Source: Fretibacterium sp. OH1220_COT-178 (GTDB lineage: Bacteria > Synergistota > Synergistia > Synergistales > Aminobacteriaceae). From it: a stretch of DNA of 64,000 nt. The notes under the pieces are model-generated. The model had not been told where the DNA came from, did not search any database, and saw only the letters and a program-made list of their open reading frames with translations. A program made the translations under genes and the position numbers. The stretch is taken from positions 1 through 64,000 of the forward strand of contig NZ_RQYL01000005.1 in assembly GCF_003860125.1 (NCBI RefSeq), written 5' to 3'. Below are positions 17,207 to 25,910 of the stretch, in pieces. The first letter of the stretch is position 1. The number at the start of each line of letters is the position of its first letter.

Positions 17207-18775
17207 ATGCGCATTTCCCTCAAGTCCCTTCTCGGGTACGCATTGCTGTTGCTGGCGGTGTTGGCCTGCTGGCGCTACCTCGCGTCCCTCAGGGAGTCCC
17301 CGGTCCGGTGGGTGCAGGGAGGCCTGGCGCTCTCGCAGGAGATCTGGGGACAGCTGAACGCGCTGTGGGGGGCGGTGCGGCGTTACATCTACTGGATACT
17401 GGCCGCCTACGCGGTCGTGGCCGCGCTCACGGTATTCTTCGAGGAGAGCAACCCGGACCGCGCGAACCTCTGGCTCTTCACGCTGCTCCTGTTCCCCTTC
17501 GTCGGCCTCGCGGCCTATATGTTCTTCGGGCCAGACGTGCGGAGCGTCCCGCACCGCTGGCGCGTGTTCCGACGCTCCCGGCGGCGCAGAAGGGGCCGCG
17601 GACGGGTCTCGTCCGATGCGCCCAACGGCCTGGAGCGCCTGCTGGAGGTCTCGAGCGGCGCCGTCCCGACCTGCGGCAACGAGCTCAGGCTCCTGCTGGA
17701 CGGGGAGGAGACCTTCTCGGCCATCGAGGAGGCTTTGATCTCGGCGCGCCACAGCATCCACATGGAGTACTTCTCCGTGGCCCACGACGAGCTGGGAACG
17801 CGGATCAAGGATCTGCTGACGGACCGTGCGAGGGCGGGAGTGAGGATCCGGTTCCTCTACGACGCGGTCGGCAGCTGGCGCATCGGCCGCGATTTTGTGG
17901 AGGAGCTGCGCGCGGCGGGGGTGGAGGTCCGGGCCTTCATGCCGGTGGCCTTCGCGCGTTTCCGGAGCGGGCTGAACCACCGGGACCACCGGAAGATCGT
18001 CGTGGTGGACGGCGAGGTGGGCTTTCTGGGGGGGCTGAACATCGGCGACATGTACCTGGGCAGGGATCCCAGGATGGGCCTATGGCGCGACACGCACCTG
18101 AAGCTGGAGGGGCCGGCCGTGTCCGAGCTGGACCGCGTCTTCTGGGAGCTGTGGGAGCAGTGCGTCGGGCCGGTCGCGGAGCGCGACGACTGCGAGCTGC
18201 GCCCGTCCCCTCCGCCCCGGGAGGGGGGCGTTGCGGTGCAGATCGCGTCCAGCGGGCCCGGCCCCACCTTCCGGGCCGTGGCGGACGGCTACTTCCAGAT
18301 GATCACCTCGGCGCGCCGGCGCGTCTGGATCACGACGCCCTACCTCGTCCCGGGCGAGACCCTGTCCAACGCCCTGTCCATCGCCGCCCGGAGCGGCGTG
18401 GACGTGCGCGTGATCGTCCCCTCCAAGGCGGACCACACCCTGGTGTTCTGGGCGTCGCAGTTCAACGTCGACGCTCTGCTGCGGAACGGCGTCCGCGTCT
18501 TCAGCTACAAGGGCGGCTTCATCCATGCCAAGACGATGGTGGCGGACTCCGAGGTCGCCTCGGTCGGCACGACGAACCTGGACGTCCGGAGCCTGGAGAT
18601 CAATTACGAAGTTCAGGCTTTCGTGCGCTCGAAATCTCTGGCCGCGGACCTGGAGACCGCCTTCCTGGACGATCTGGAGCAGTGCGAGGAGGAGTCCCTG
18701 GCGGGCAGAAGGGGAAGGCCCCTCGTCCAGAAGGCGCAGGCCGCAGTCGGCCGCCTCTGGTCCGCGCTGCTGTAG
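17207..18775 (+). CDS. Cardiolipin synthase (phospholipase D family)
   Basis: A 522-residue protein with two or three N-terminal hydrophobic helices (about residues 6-27, 63-83 and 88-110) and two HKD catalytic motifs: H261-x-K263-x4-D268 (HRKIVVVD) and H440-x-K442-x4-D447 (HAKTMVAD). This is the architecture of bacterial ClsA-type cardiolipin synthases, which join two phosphatidylglycerol molecules at the inner membrane. The ATG at 17207 has a GGGAGG upstream and starts 4 bp after arnD, so it is probably co-transcribed with the arn operon. Together the two would remodel the envelope. Confidence 0.9.
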   Translation: MRISLKSLLGYALLLLAVLACWRYLASLRESPVRWVQGGLALSQEIWGQLNALWGAVRRYIYWILAAYAVVAALTVFFEESNPDRANLWLFTLLLFPFVGLAAYMFFGPDVRSVPHRWRVFRRSRRRRRGRGRVSSDAPNGLERLLEVSSGAVPTCGNELRLLLDGEETFSAIEEALISARHSIHMEYFSVAHDELGTRIKDLLTDRARAGVRIRFLYDAVGSWRIGRDFVEELRAAGVEVRAFMPVAFARFRSGLNHRDHRKIVVVDGEVGFLGGLNIGDMYLGRDPRMGLWRDTHLKLEGPAVSELDRVFWELWEQCVGPVAERDDCELRPSPPPREGGVAVQIASSGPGPTFRAVADGYFQMITSARRRVWITTPYLVPGETLSNALSIAARSGVDVRVIVPSKADHTLVFWASQFNVDALLRNGVRVFSYKGGFIHAKTMVADSEVASVGTTNLDVRSLEINYEVQAFVRSKSLAADLETAFLDDLEQCEEESLAGRRGRPLVQKAQAAVGRLWSALL

Positions 18776-18889
18776 CCCTTCCGAAGGCTCCCCTCCCTTT
18801 CTTGCCGATGGATATCCCGTCCCTTTTGGGTTAAACTTAGGGCGCGGAGCGAGGCCCGCAGGATTCTCGTCCTTCCGGGAGGTGGTGGA

Positions 18890-20176
18890 ATGAGAAGCTA
18901 CATGAGCGCTCTGAAAGCGGTGGAGGAGACCGGGGTGAGGGCCTGGCTGGTCGGGGATACGGCCCGGATGATCGCCATGGACGCCCAGCCGGCGACCCTC
19001 TCCATGGTCGCGGAGCCGTGCGATCTGGACGCCCTGGCCGCGGCGCTGGGCAACGGGACCGTCGACGCCGTGGGCGGCTTTCCGGTGCTTCGCGCAAAGG
19101 TCCTGGACACGCCCGTGGAGATCGTGCTCCTGCAGGGCGATTCGATCGAGGAGGACCTGGCGCGCAGGGATTTCAGCATGAACGCCATCGCGTTCCGCGG
19201 CGACGGCGGGGTGGTCGACCCCTTCGGCGGACGCCACGACATCCGCAACCGGGTGATACGCCTGACGGGGGACGATATCGAGCTGGTCCGGCGGGACCCG
19301 CTGCGCATTGTCCGCATGCTCCGTTTCGCCGCCGAGCTCGGCATGGACATCTTCTGGAAGACCGAGACCGACGTCCGTACCTTCATCGAGAGTTACCCCG
19401 GCCAAATCCGCGGCATGCCCTCCGAGCGCTGGGGGCGCGAGATCCTGAACGGTGTTCGCCGCTGCCCCTACAACTTCGTGCGCCTGTGCGACGGCTATCG
19501 TCTGCTGTCCTTCTTCCTGCCGGAGCTCGAGGACCTCAAGGCGGTCGTCGAACCCCGGACGGGCCTGACCCTTTTCGAACACGCCATGACGACGCTCCGG
19601 GCCGTTCAGGACCGCCTCGGGGGCAACAAGATCAAAGATCACCAGTCCTTTTCCCTGGCTGGGCTCTTCTGCCGTCTGGGGACGCGGGAGCTCGACGCTC
19701 CGGATCTCGCCCCTGCGGCGAAGATCGCGTCCGGGTACCTCGGACGCTGGAACATCCCTTCCGATACGATCGACAGGGTGGCCGCGATCGTCATGAACTA
19801 TCGTGCTTTCTACGCGCCCCGGACCGAGGAGGAGCTCTGCCGGGACGTGCTTCGGGACGGATTGGAGGCGGTGGAGATGACGTTCGAGTTCGCGTCGTGC
19901 GGTGCACTGGCGGAGCGCTTCCCGGGGACCGACGTGCTGAAGGGCAACCGCTGGAGGCTGGAGCAGGTCGTGGGGCGCTTCGAGTCCGTGGCGCGCCGGA
20001 CGGACGGGTCGAGTCGTTTCCTCACGGGCGACGAGGTGATGGACCTGCTGAAGCTCCCGCCGGGACGAAAGGTGGGGGAGATCCTGGGCGGTCTGGATGT
20101 GGCGGTCGGGACCGGTCGGGTCGCCAGCCGGTCCGAGGCCGAGGACTGGGTGCTGCGCCGTGGATGTTCTCTATGA
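18890..20176 (+). CDS. tRNA nucleotidyltransferase/poly(A) polymerase homologue with eroded active site
   Basis: The 428-residue protein has the class II tRNA nucleotidyltransferase fold. RRDFSMNAIAF, then GGVVDPFGGRHDIRNRVIRL and DPLRIVRMLRFAAELG, are all well conserved (about residues 87-150), and an all-helical C-terminal region follows. The N-terminal catalytic signature, normally GG-x-VRD followed by D-x-D, reads VGDTARM...PATLSM (about residues 21-42). The VRD aspartate and both metal-binding aspartates are therefore missing. I infer a catalytically inactive or repurposed protein. The gene is intact, keeps typical codon use and overlaps mnmE, so it is under selection rather than decaying. 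The ATG is preceded by GGGAGGTGG. Confidence 0.8.
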   Translation: MRSYMSALKAVEETGVRAWLVGDTARMIAMDAQPATLSMVAEPCDLDALAAALGNGTVDAVGGFPVLRAKVLDTPVEIVLLQGDSIEEDLARRDFSMNAIAFRGDGGVVDPFGGRHDIRNRVIRLTGDDIELVRRDPLRIVRMLRFAAELGMDIFWKTETDVRTFIESYPGQIRGMPSERWGREILNGVRRCPYNFVRLCDGYRLLSFFLPELEDLKAVVEPRTGLTLFEHAMTTLRAVQDRLGGNKIKDHQSFSLAGLFCRLGTRELDAPDLAPAAKIASGYLGRWNIPSDTIDRVAAIVMNYRAFYAPRTEEELCRDVLRDGLEAVEMTFEFASCGALAERFPGTDVLKGNRWRLEQVVGRFESVARRTDGSSRFLTGDEVMDLLKLPPGRKVGEILGGLDVAVGTGRVASRSEAEDWVLRRGCSL

Positions 20177-21530
20177 GACCATAGCGGCGATCGCCACGGC
20201 CTGGGGCGAGGCGGGCGTGGCCATCGTCCGGCTGTCGGGGCCCGATGCCGTCGCCCTCGCCAGGACGACCCTGCGCTTCGGCCCGGGAGGGTTCCCCCCG
20301 CCCCGGGAGATGCGCCTGGCGTCCCTGCTGGACGACACGGAGAGCGTGATCGACCGGGTTCTGGTGGTCCACTTCGCCGCGCCCAGAAGCTATACGGGCG
20401 AGGACGTGGTGGAGATCCACACCCATGGCGGCACCCTGGTGGTGCAGCTTTGTCTCGAGGCCCTGCTCCGTCGTGGAGCGCGACTTGCGGAGCCCGGGGA
20501 GTTCACGAAGCGCGCCTTCCTGAACGGGCGCATCGACCTCTCGCAGTCGGAGGGTGTGCTGGGCATCATCCGATCGCGGAGTGCCGAGGCCCTGCGCGCG
20601 GCGGCCCGGACCCTTTCGGGCGAGCTTTCGGAGTTCGTCCGGGAGATTCGGGACGAGCTCCTGGAACTTCAGAGCGGGCTCGAGGTGGGGCTGGACTTCC
20701 CGGAGGGCGAGGCCCCTCACGTCGACGAGACGACGCTGCTGGATGCGGTTGCGACGCTGAAGTTGGGATTGCAGGACCTGCTGGACCGGTGTTCCCTGGG
20801 GCTGCTGCTGAGGGAGGGCATCCGCGTCGTGCTGTCGGGCCGCCCGAACGTCGGCAAGTCCTCGCTGCTGAATGCGCTCCTGAAACAGGCCCGGGCCATC
20901 GTCACGGCGCTCCCGGGCACGACGCGGGACGTCATCGAGGAGGCCATCACCTACCGGGGCGTCCCGATCCGCCTGGTGGATACCGCAGGGCTGCGAACTC
21001 CGGTCGACGAGATCGAGGCCAGCGGGATCGAACGGACCAAGATGGAGCTGAAACAGGCGGACATCTGCCTCTGGCTCCTGGACGGCTCCGTCCCGCTGGA
21101 CGACGAGGAGCTGGGCTACCTGCGATCCCTGAGCGAGCGGGAGCACATCGTCCTGCTGAACAAGGCGGACAAGGCGCATGTCGTGACGGAGGACGACGTT
21201 CACGAGATCGTCCCGGAGAGCTCCGTGATCTCCCTGTCGGCCAGGACGGGCGAGGGGCTGGAGCTCCTCAAGGAGGCGATTTTGTCGATCGCGACGGGCA
21301 ACGGCTCGCTGGACGCCGGGCTCAACGTGACGGCCCGCCAGCTCGAGGACATCCGCCAGTCCCTGAACGCCATCGTGGAGGCGGAGACGGCGGCTGCGGA
21401 CGGCGTCGGCCAGGATGTGGTCGCGGGGCTCCTGGGCTCGGCCCGCGGATCCCTGGAGCGGCTCCTGGGCATCGCCTGCGACGATGCGTTGCTCGACTCC
21501 ATTTTCAGCCGATTTTGCGTGGGGAAGTGA
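20160..21530 (+). CDS. mnmE: tRNA uridine-5-carboxymethylaminomethyl modification GTPase MnmE
   Basis: A 456-residue MnmE/TrmE. The N-terminal folate-binding domain starts ETIAAIATAWGEAGVAIVRL. The inserted Ras-like G domain has GRPNVGKSS (residues 227-235), DTAGLRT, NKAD and an SARTGEG-like motif. The C-terminus ends CVGK, a variant of the invariant CIGK whose cysteine is catalytic. With MnmG it modifies wobble U34 of tRNAs. The likely start is the GTG at 20160, giving the short family-typical N-terminus. It overlaps the preceding gene's stop by 17 bp, so translation is coupled. Confidence 0.95.
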   Translation: MDVLYETIAAIATAWGEAGVAIVRLSGPDAVALARTTLRFGPGGFPPPREMRLASLLDDTESVIDRVLVVHFAAPRSYTGEDVVEIHTHGGTLVVQLCLEALLRRGARLAEPGEFTKRAFLNGRIDLSQSEGVLGIIRSRSAEALRAAARTLSGELSEFVREIRDELLELQSGLEVGLDFPEGEAPHVDETTLLDAVATLKLGLQDLLDRCSLGLLLREGIRVVLSGRPNVGKSSLLNALLKQARAIVTALPGTTRDVIEEAITYRGVPIRLVDTAGLRTPVDEIEASGIERTKMELKQADICLWLLDGSVPLDDEELGYLRSLSEREHIVLLNKADKAHVVTEDDVHEIVPESSVISLSARTGEGLELLKEAILSIATGNGSLDAGLNVTARQLEDIRQSLNAIVEAETAAADGVGQDVVAGLLGSARGSLERLLGIACDDALLDSIFSRFCVGK

Positions 21531-21620
21531 GCTTCCGCACGGAGAAACTTTTTTCCGCGGGGACGGGCGGCGAGGGGGCCGTCCCTTTCTGCGGTCGGAG
21601 CACCGAGGGGGTGTGTCGTC

Positions 21621-22445
21621 TTGTCGTTCTACACCGTCGGCGAGGCCTGCACGAGCTGTGGGCTGTGCGTCGAACTTTGTCCCGCGCGGATCATCACGGC
21701 GGATTCGGAGGGCCGTCCCTTCGTGGAGGAGGGCCGGGAGGCGCTCTGCATCCGCTGCGGGCAGTGCGTGTCGTTCTGTCCCGTGTCCTGCAACGCCCTT
21801 GCCTTTCAGGAGGGGCCTCCTCTGGCCGTTCTGCCGGAGCTCTTCCCGACGCCCGAGGCGGCCGAGACGCTGCTGCGCAGCCGGCGCAGCGTGCGCCGAT
21901 TCCGGAGGGAGGGGGTGCCCCGAGCGGTTCTTGAGCGCCTTTTCGAGACGGTCCGCTACGCACCGACCGCCCAGAACCTCCAAAAGGTCCGGTGGATCGT
22001 CCTGGAGACCCGGGAGAGGGTCGAGAGGCTGGAGCGCGAGGTCGTGGGCTTCTTCCGCGCCGCGGCCGAGGCGCCGGACGTACCTTCCGGACGGGCCCAG
22101 CTGCTGCGCGCGATCGTCCGCCGCTCCGATGCGGGGGTGCCCATCATCCTGCGGGGCGCGCCGCAGGTGGCCGTGGCCGTCGTCCCCAAGGGCGACGGGT
22201 TCACCCCGGAGGATGGGGCGATCGCGTTGACGTACTTGGAGCTGGCCGCCCATGCGCTGGGGATCGGCTGTTGTTGGGGCGGTTTCCTCACCAGGGCCTG
22301 CCGGGCCTCCGAGGCGCTGCGGAGGTCCCTTGGCGTTGCGGAGGACGAGCTCGTCGCCGGCGCCCAGATGTTGGGCTACTCCGCACAGGGGCGTTCCCGG
22401 CGGCTGCCGCCGCGCAAGGCTGTCGCGATCACGTGGATGAATTGA
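21621..22445 (+). CDS. Ferredoxin-nitroreductase fusion protein
   Basis: A 274-residue protein. Residues 1-65 form a 2[4Fe-4S] ferredoxin domain (CTSCGLCVELCP and CIRCGQCVSFCP). From about residue 85, an FMN nitroreductase domain begins with RRSVRRFRREGVP and RYAPTAQNLQKVRW and continues with IALTYLELAAHALGIGCCWGGF. This fusion is common in anaerobes, where it links ferredoxin to FMN-dependent reduction of an unknown acceptor. The start is TTG 21621 with GAGGGGG about 10 nt upstream; no ATG fits the conserved cysteine motif. It is possibly co-transcribed with mnmE (90-bp gap), and a strong terminator follows. Confidence 0.9.
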   Translation: MSFYTVGEACTSCGLCVELCPARIITADSEGRPFVEEGREALCIRCGQCVSFCPVSCNALAFQEGPPLAVLPELFPTPEAAETLLRSRRSVRRFRREGVPRAVLERLFETVRYAPTAQNLQKVRWIVLETRERVERLEREVVGFFRAAAEAPDVPSGRAQLLRAIVRRSDAGVPIILRGAPQVAVAVVPKGDGFTPEDGAIALTYLELAAHALGIGCCWGGFLTRACRASEALRRSLGVAEDELVAGAQMLGYSAQGRSRRLPPRKAVAITWMN

Positions 22446-22453
22446 GACGGGTG

Positions 22454-22508
22454 GGGAACGTTCCGTTCCCAAAGATAGGGAGCCGGGGATTTCCCCGGCT
22501 CCCGTCCT
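22454..22508. terminator. Double-hairpin bidirectional terminator
   Basis: Two adjacent perfect hairpins lie here. The first is GGGAACG / CGTTCCC (22454-22470). The second, stronger one is GGGAGCCGGGG / CCCCGGCTCCC (22478-22503, ATTT loop), followed by GTCCTTTT. They sit between the convergent nitroreductase gene and the aldolase operon, so they can serve both directions. Confidence 0.85.
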
Positions 22509-22509
22509 T

Positions 22510-23409
22510 TTATCGGTATTTCCCCAGCAGACCCAGCTTTTCGAGCTCGCCGCGGATCTCCCGGACCGCATCGGCGCCCGCCGGCTGGATGGGCAGGCGC
22601 GGAGCACCGCCATAGAACCCGGCCAGGTCCATCGCGGCCTTCATGCCTCCGATCCCGTGGCGCGCGGTGACGCAGGCGTTCAGCCGCAGGAGGCTCAGCT
22701 GGATTTTGCGGGCGGGCTCGATCTCTCCCTTACGGCAGAGCGCGTACATCCCGGCGCAGAGGTCGGGGGCGACGTTCGCCACGGCCAGGGTCCCGCCCCG
22801 TCCGCCCAGAAGGGTTGTCGCGAAGAGATAGCTGCCCGAGCCGGCGAACACCGAGAAGTCCTCGGGCGTGCCCGCGATGATCTCCGAGATCTGCACGATG
22901 TTGCCGCCGGAGTCCTTGACCCCCACGATGTTGGGGTGGGCGGAGAGGCGCACGACCAGCCCGGACGGGAGGTTGATCCCGCTGTTGCCCGGCATGTTGT
23001 AGACCATGAGCGGGACGGGAGAGGCGTCTGCGACGGCCGTGTAGAACTTCTCCAGCGCCCCCTCGTTCAGGTCGCGCTTGTAGTAGCTGGGGTTGATCAC
23101 GAGTACCGCGTCGGCTCCCCTATCGGCGGCGGCCCGGCTCAGCTCCGTCGTCTCCTTGAGCGACTCGCAGCCGGTACCGGCGATGACGAGCTTGTCCGGG
23201 GAAAGGCCTTTGCGGATGGCGGCGATCAGGTCCAGCTTTTCCTGGTGGGAGAGCAGCGCGAACTCGCCGTTGCTGCCCAGGGCGACGATGCCCGCAAGGC
23301 CCGTTTTGTCGAACTTGGACAAATTTTCGGCGAGCCTCCCGAAATCGATGGCGCCGTCGTCGCCGAACGGCGTCGCGATGGGGGCGAAGATGCCTTCTAT
23401 CTTTTTCAT
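22510..23409 (-). CDS. DHDPS/HOGA-family aldolase (class I)
   Basis: A 299-residue DapA-superfamily TIM-barrel lyase. The Schiff-base lysine is K165 in VGVKDSGGN and the proton-relay tyrosine is Y137 in YNMPGN. The substrate loop reads GSNGE (residues 45-49), as in 4-hydroxy-2-oxoglutarate aldolase (HOGA), rather than the GTTGE of true dihydrodipicolinate synthase. It is the last gene of a leftward operon with an aminotransferase, a dicarboxylate symporter and an RraA-type aldolase. I therefore favour cleavage of a 2-keto-4-hydroxy acid to pyruvate over lysine synthesis (inference). Confidence 0.85.
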   Translation of the reverse strand: MKKIEGIFAPIATPFGDDGAIDFGRLAENLSKFDKTGLAGIVALGSNGEFALLSHQEKLDLIAAIRKGLSPDKLVIAGTGCESLKETTELSRAAADRGADAVLVINPSYYKRDLNEGALEKFYTAVADASPVPLMVYNMPGNSGINLPSGLVVRLSAHPNIVGVKDSGGNIVQISEIIAGTPEDFSVFAGSGSYLFATTLLGGRGGTLAVANVAPDLCAGMYALCRKGEIEPARKIQLSLLRLNACVTARHGIGGMKAAMDLAGFYGGAPRLPIQPAGADAVREIRGELEKLGLLGKYR

Positions 23410-23432
23410 GGTGTCGTTTTCCTCCTTGTCCG

Positions 23433-24602
23433 TCAGAGCGCCAGGGCCCTCTTTATCCTCTCGACCGCCTCGGTGAGGTTCTCCATGGATGTTGCGTAGG
23501 TCAGGCGGATGTTCTTCCGTGCCGACTCGCCGAACGCCTGTCCCGGGGTGACCGCCACGTGGGCCTCGGAGATCAGATATTCCGCGAGCTGCCAGGAATC
23601 GTAGCCCTTGTAGTCGATCTCGGGGAAAAGGTAGAAGGCGCCCTCCGGCAGGGGACAGCGGACCCCGGGGATCGCGTTCAGTGCCTCCGAGATCCGGCGC
23701 CGGCGTCGATCGTACTCCTGGCGCATCGTCTCCACGCAGTCCTGGGACCCCTGCAGAGCCGCGGCTGCGGCGACCTGGCCGAACGATGTGGCGCAGGTGA
23801 CGACGTGCTGCTGGACCTTCAAAATCTGTTCGGTGAGGGCCGCCGGGGCCGCCAGGTACCCCAGCCTCCAGCCCGTCATGGCATAGGCCTTGGACATCCC
23901 GTTCACGACTACGGTCCGCTCCCGCATATCGGGAAGCGTCGCGATGCTGACGTGCCGGTGCTCATCGTAGACCAGGTGCTCGTAGATCTCGTCGCCGACG
24001 ACCCAGAGGTCGTGCTTGACCGCCACATCCCGAATCGCCTGGAGTTCCTGTTCAGTCAGGACGCGACCGGTCGGGTTGTTGGGGGAGTTGATCAGGATCG
24101 CCTTCGTACGCGGCGTCACCTTTTTTTCCAGCTGTTCGGCGCGAACGGCGAAGTTCTCCGACGGGGAGAGCGGCACCGCAACGGGGCGCCCGCCGACCAG
24201 AGTGATCAAGGGGCGGTAGCTGACCCAGGCGGGTTCCAGATAGAGCACCTCGTCGTCCGGGTCCAGAAGGGACTCCAGCGCGATGTAGAGCGCCAGTTTC
24301 CCACTGGCCGTAGCGATGATCTCCTTTGCGGGATCGTAGGAGAGCCCGTTTTCCCGAAGAAGTTTCTCCGCGACGGCTTGTCGAAGTGCGGGGATGCCCT
24401 GGCTGGCGACGTAGTGGGTCTGGCCGCTCCGTATGGCCTTGACGCCCGCGTCCGCAATATGGGCAGGCGTGTCGAAATCCGGATCGCCGCCTCCGAGGTT
24501 GACGACGTTCACCCCCTGCTGCTGGAGCTGTCGTGCGCGGTCCGATATGGCGACGGTGCTGGAGCCTGCAAGCGCTCCTATCTTTCGTGAAAAATCAGGC
24601 AT
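23433..24602 (-). CDS. Class I pyridoxal-phosphate aminotransferase (AspC-like)
   Basis: A 389-residue fold-type I aminotransferase. PLP lysine K238 lies in NGMSKAYAMTGWRLGY. Also seen are NSPNNPTGR (N of the aspartate-aminotransferase core), DEIYEHLVYD and the substrate-carboxylate arginine in NIRLTYATS. This is subfamily Ib, which includes aspartate and aromatic aminotransferases. I chose the ATG at 24602 over the longer start at 24644 because GGAGGAGGGG lies 8 nt upstream and the N-terminus then matches the family. It sits between the symporter and the aldolase, so it probably deaminates the imported amino acid for aldol cleavage. Confidence 0.9.
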   Translation of the reverse strand: MPDFSRKIGALAGSSTVAISDRARQLQQQGVNVVNLGGGDPDFDTPAHIADAGVKAIRSGQTHYVASQGIPALRQAVAEKLLRENGLSYDPAKEIIATASGKLALYIALESLLDPDDEVLYLEPAWVSYRPLITLVGGRPVAVPLSPSENFAVRAEQLEKKVTPRTKAILINSPNNPTGRVLTEQELQAIRDVAVKHDLWVVGDEIYEHLVYDEHRHVSIATLPDMRERTVVVNGMSKAYAMTGWRLGYLAAPAALTEQILKVQQHVVTCATSFGQVAAAAALQGSQDCVETMRQEYDRRRRRISEALNAIPGVRCPLPEGAFYLFPEIDYKGYDSWQLAEYLISEAHVAVTPGQAFGESARKNIRLTYATSMENLTEAVERIKRALAL

Positions 24603-24621
24603 GATGATGTCCCCTCCTCCT

Positions 24622-25851
24622 TCAGTCCGCGTCGAAGACGGCACGGTTCATTTGTCCCAGCCTGGAGGCGCAGACGGTGGTCCCCACCAGATCGCCGGTG
24701 ATGTTGCCTGTCGTATGGGCGATGTCGATGATCGGCCATATGGCGGCCAGGATGGGAATCAGGGTGAGCGGAAGCCCCAGCGTCTCCAGAAGAACCGTCG
24801 ACATGACGATGCCCGATCCCTTCACACCCGCCGCTCCGACCGAGAGCAGCAATCCCAGATAGACGATCTGGAAGAGGAGCCCCGGGGTGACCGGAATATT
24901 GAAAAGGTCGAGGGCGAAGACGGCGATGACGCCGATCGCGACGGCCATCCCGTTCATGTTGGCGGTGTTGCCCAGGGGCAGGGCGAAGCCGTAGATCGGT
25001 TCGGGAAGGCCCAGTTTTTCCTCGGCGACCTGCATCGAGACGGGCAGGGTGGCCGCGCTGGAGGTGGTGGTGGCGGCGACCAGCATGGCCGGGAAGATGT
25101 GGCGGAAGAAGCGCAGGACGGGGACGGAGTAGAACTTGAGGATTGGGGGATAGATCAGGAAAAGGACGATTCCCACCGCGATGTAGTCGGCCAGGATGAA
25201 CTTGAGGACGGCGGACATCATCTTGTCGCCGATGGTTCCGACGAGGATGGCCACAAGGGCGAAGATGCCGTAGGGGGCAACCCTCATGACGAAGTCCGTG
25301 ATCTGGATCATGACCTCCGCGCCCTCTTGGAGGAAGCGCCTGAAGGTCTCCGTCCTCTTGTCCAGGATCAGGAGGGCGATGCCCACGATCAGGGAGAAGA
25401 AGATGACCTGCAGCATGTTGGCGTTGGCCATTGCCTCCACCGGGTTGGTGGGAATCCAGTTGAGGACCGACGCGACGACCGAGTAGCTGGACGTTTTGAT
25501 CTCGCCGACCGTACCGAGGATCCCTTCGGCTCCGATGCCGGGACGGATGACGAGTGCGACTGCACAGCCCACGGCAGCCGCCAGAAGTGAGGAGAGAAGA
25601 TAATAGGAGACGATGAAGCCCCCGACTCGGCGCAGGTGGGCAGGGCTGCCCATCCGGGTGACCCCGGAGGAGAGGGTGAAGAAGACGAGCGGAACGATGA
25701 GCATCTTCAGCAGACGAATGAAGGCGTCCCCCAAAGGCTGAAGAACCAGGACCTTGGGACCGGCCAGCCAGCCGGTCAGAATACCCAGGAGAAGCATCAC
25801 GAAGATCTTCTTGTGCAGCGGCAATCCGAACCAGTGCTTCAATTTTTCCAC
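24622..25851 (-). CDS. Dicarboxylate/amino acid:cation symporter (DAACS)
   Basis: A 409-residue GltP/SstT-type symporter with about eight transmembrane helices and two hairpins. The family marks are the serine-rich hairpin ATTTSSAATLPVSM, the GNTANMNGMAV motif (NMDGT type) and the C-terminal DIAHTTGNITGDLVGT, where aspartate and asparagine bind cation and substrate. It imports glutamate, aspartate or C4-dicarboxylates with Na+ or H+. The GTG at 25851 is only 1-2 nt from AGGAG, so the TTG at 25842 may be the true start. A second DAACS carrier is encoded at 46097. Confidence 0.92.
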   Translation of the reverse strand: MEKLKHWFGLPLHKKIFVMLLLGILTGWLAGPKVLVLQPLGDAFIRLLKMLIVPLVFFTLSSGVTRMGSPAHLRRVGGFIVSYYLLSSLLAAAVGCAVALVIRPGIGAEGILGTVGEIKTSSYSVVASVLNWIPTNPVEAMANANMLQVIFFSLIVGIALLILDKRTETFRRFLQEGAEVMIQITDFVMRVAPYGIFALVAILVGTIGDKMMSAVLKFILADYIAVGIVLFLIYPPILKFYSVPVLRFFRHIFPAMLVAATTTSSAATLPVSMQVAEEKLGLPEPIYGFALPLGNTANMNGMAVAIGVIAVFALDLFNIPVTPGLLFQIVYLGLLLSVGAAGVKGSGIVMSTVLLETLGLPLTLIPILAAIWPIIDIAHTTGNITGDLVGTTVCASRLGQMNRAVFDAD

Positions 25852-25910
25852 GCTCCTTTTCTATTGTGGGGTTCCGATCGAGAAAACCCAAAAATGCACT
25901 TCTTCAGGGG

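Noticed and set aside
22510-23409. Calling this dapA for lysine synthesis
   Set aside because: The GSNGE loop and the catabolic operon context favour a HOGA-type aldolase. Lysine synthesis cannot be excluded without the rest of the genome.
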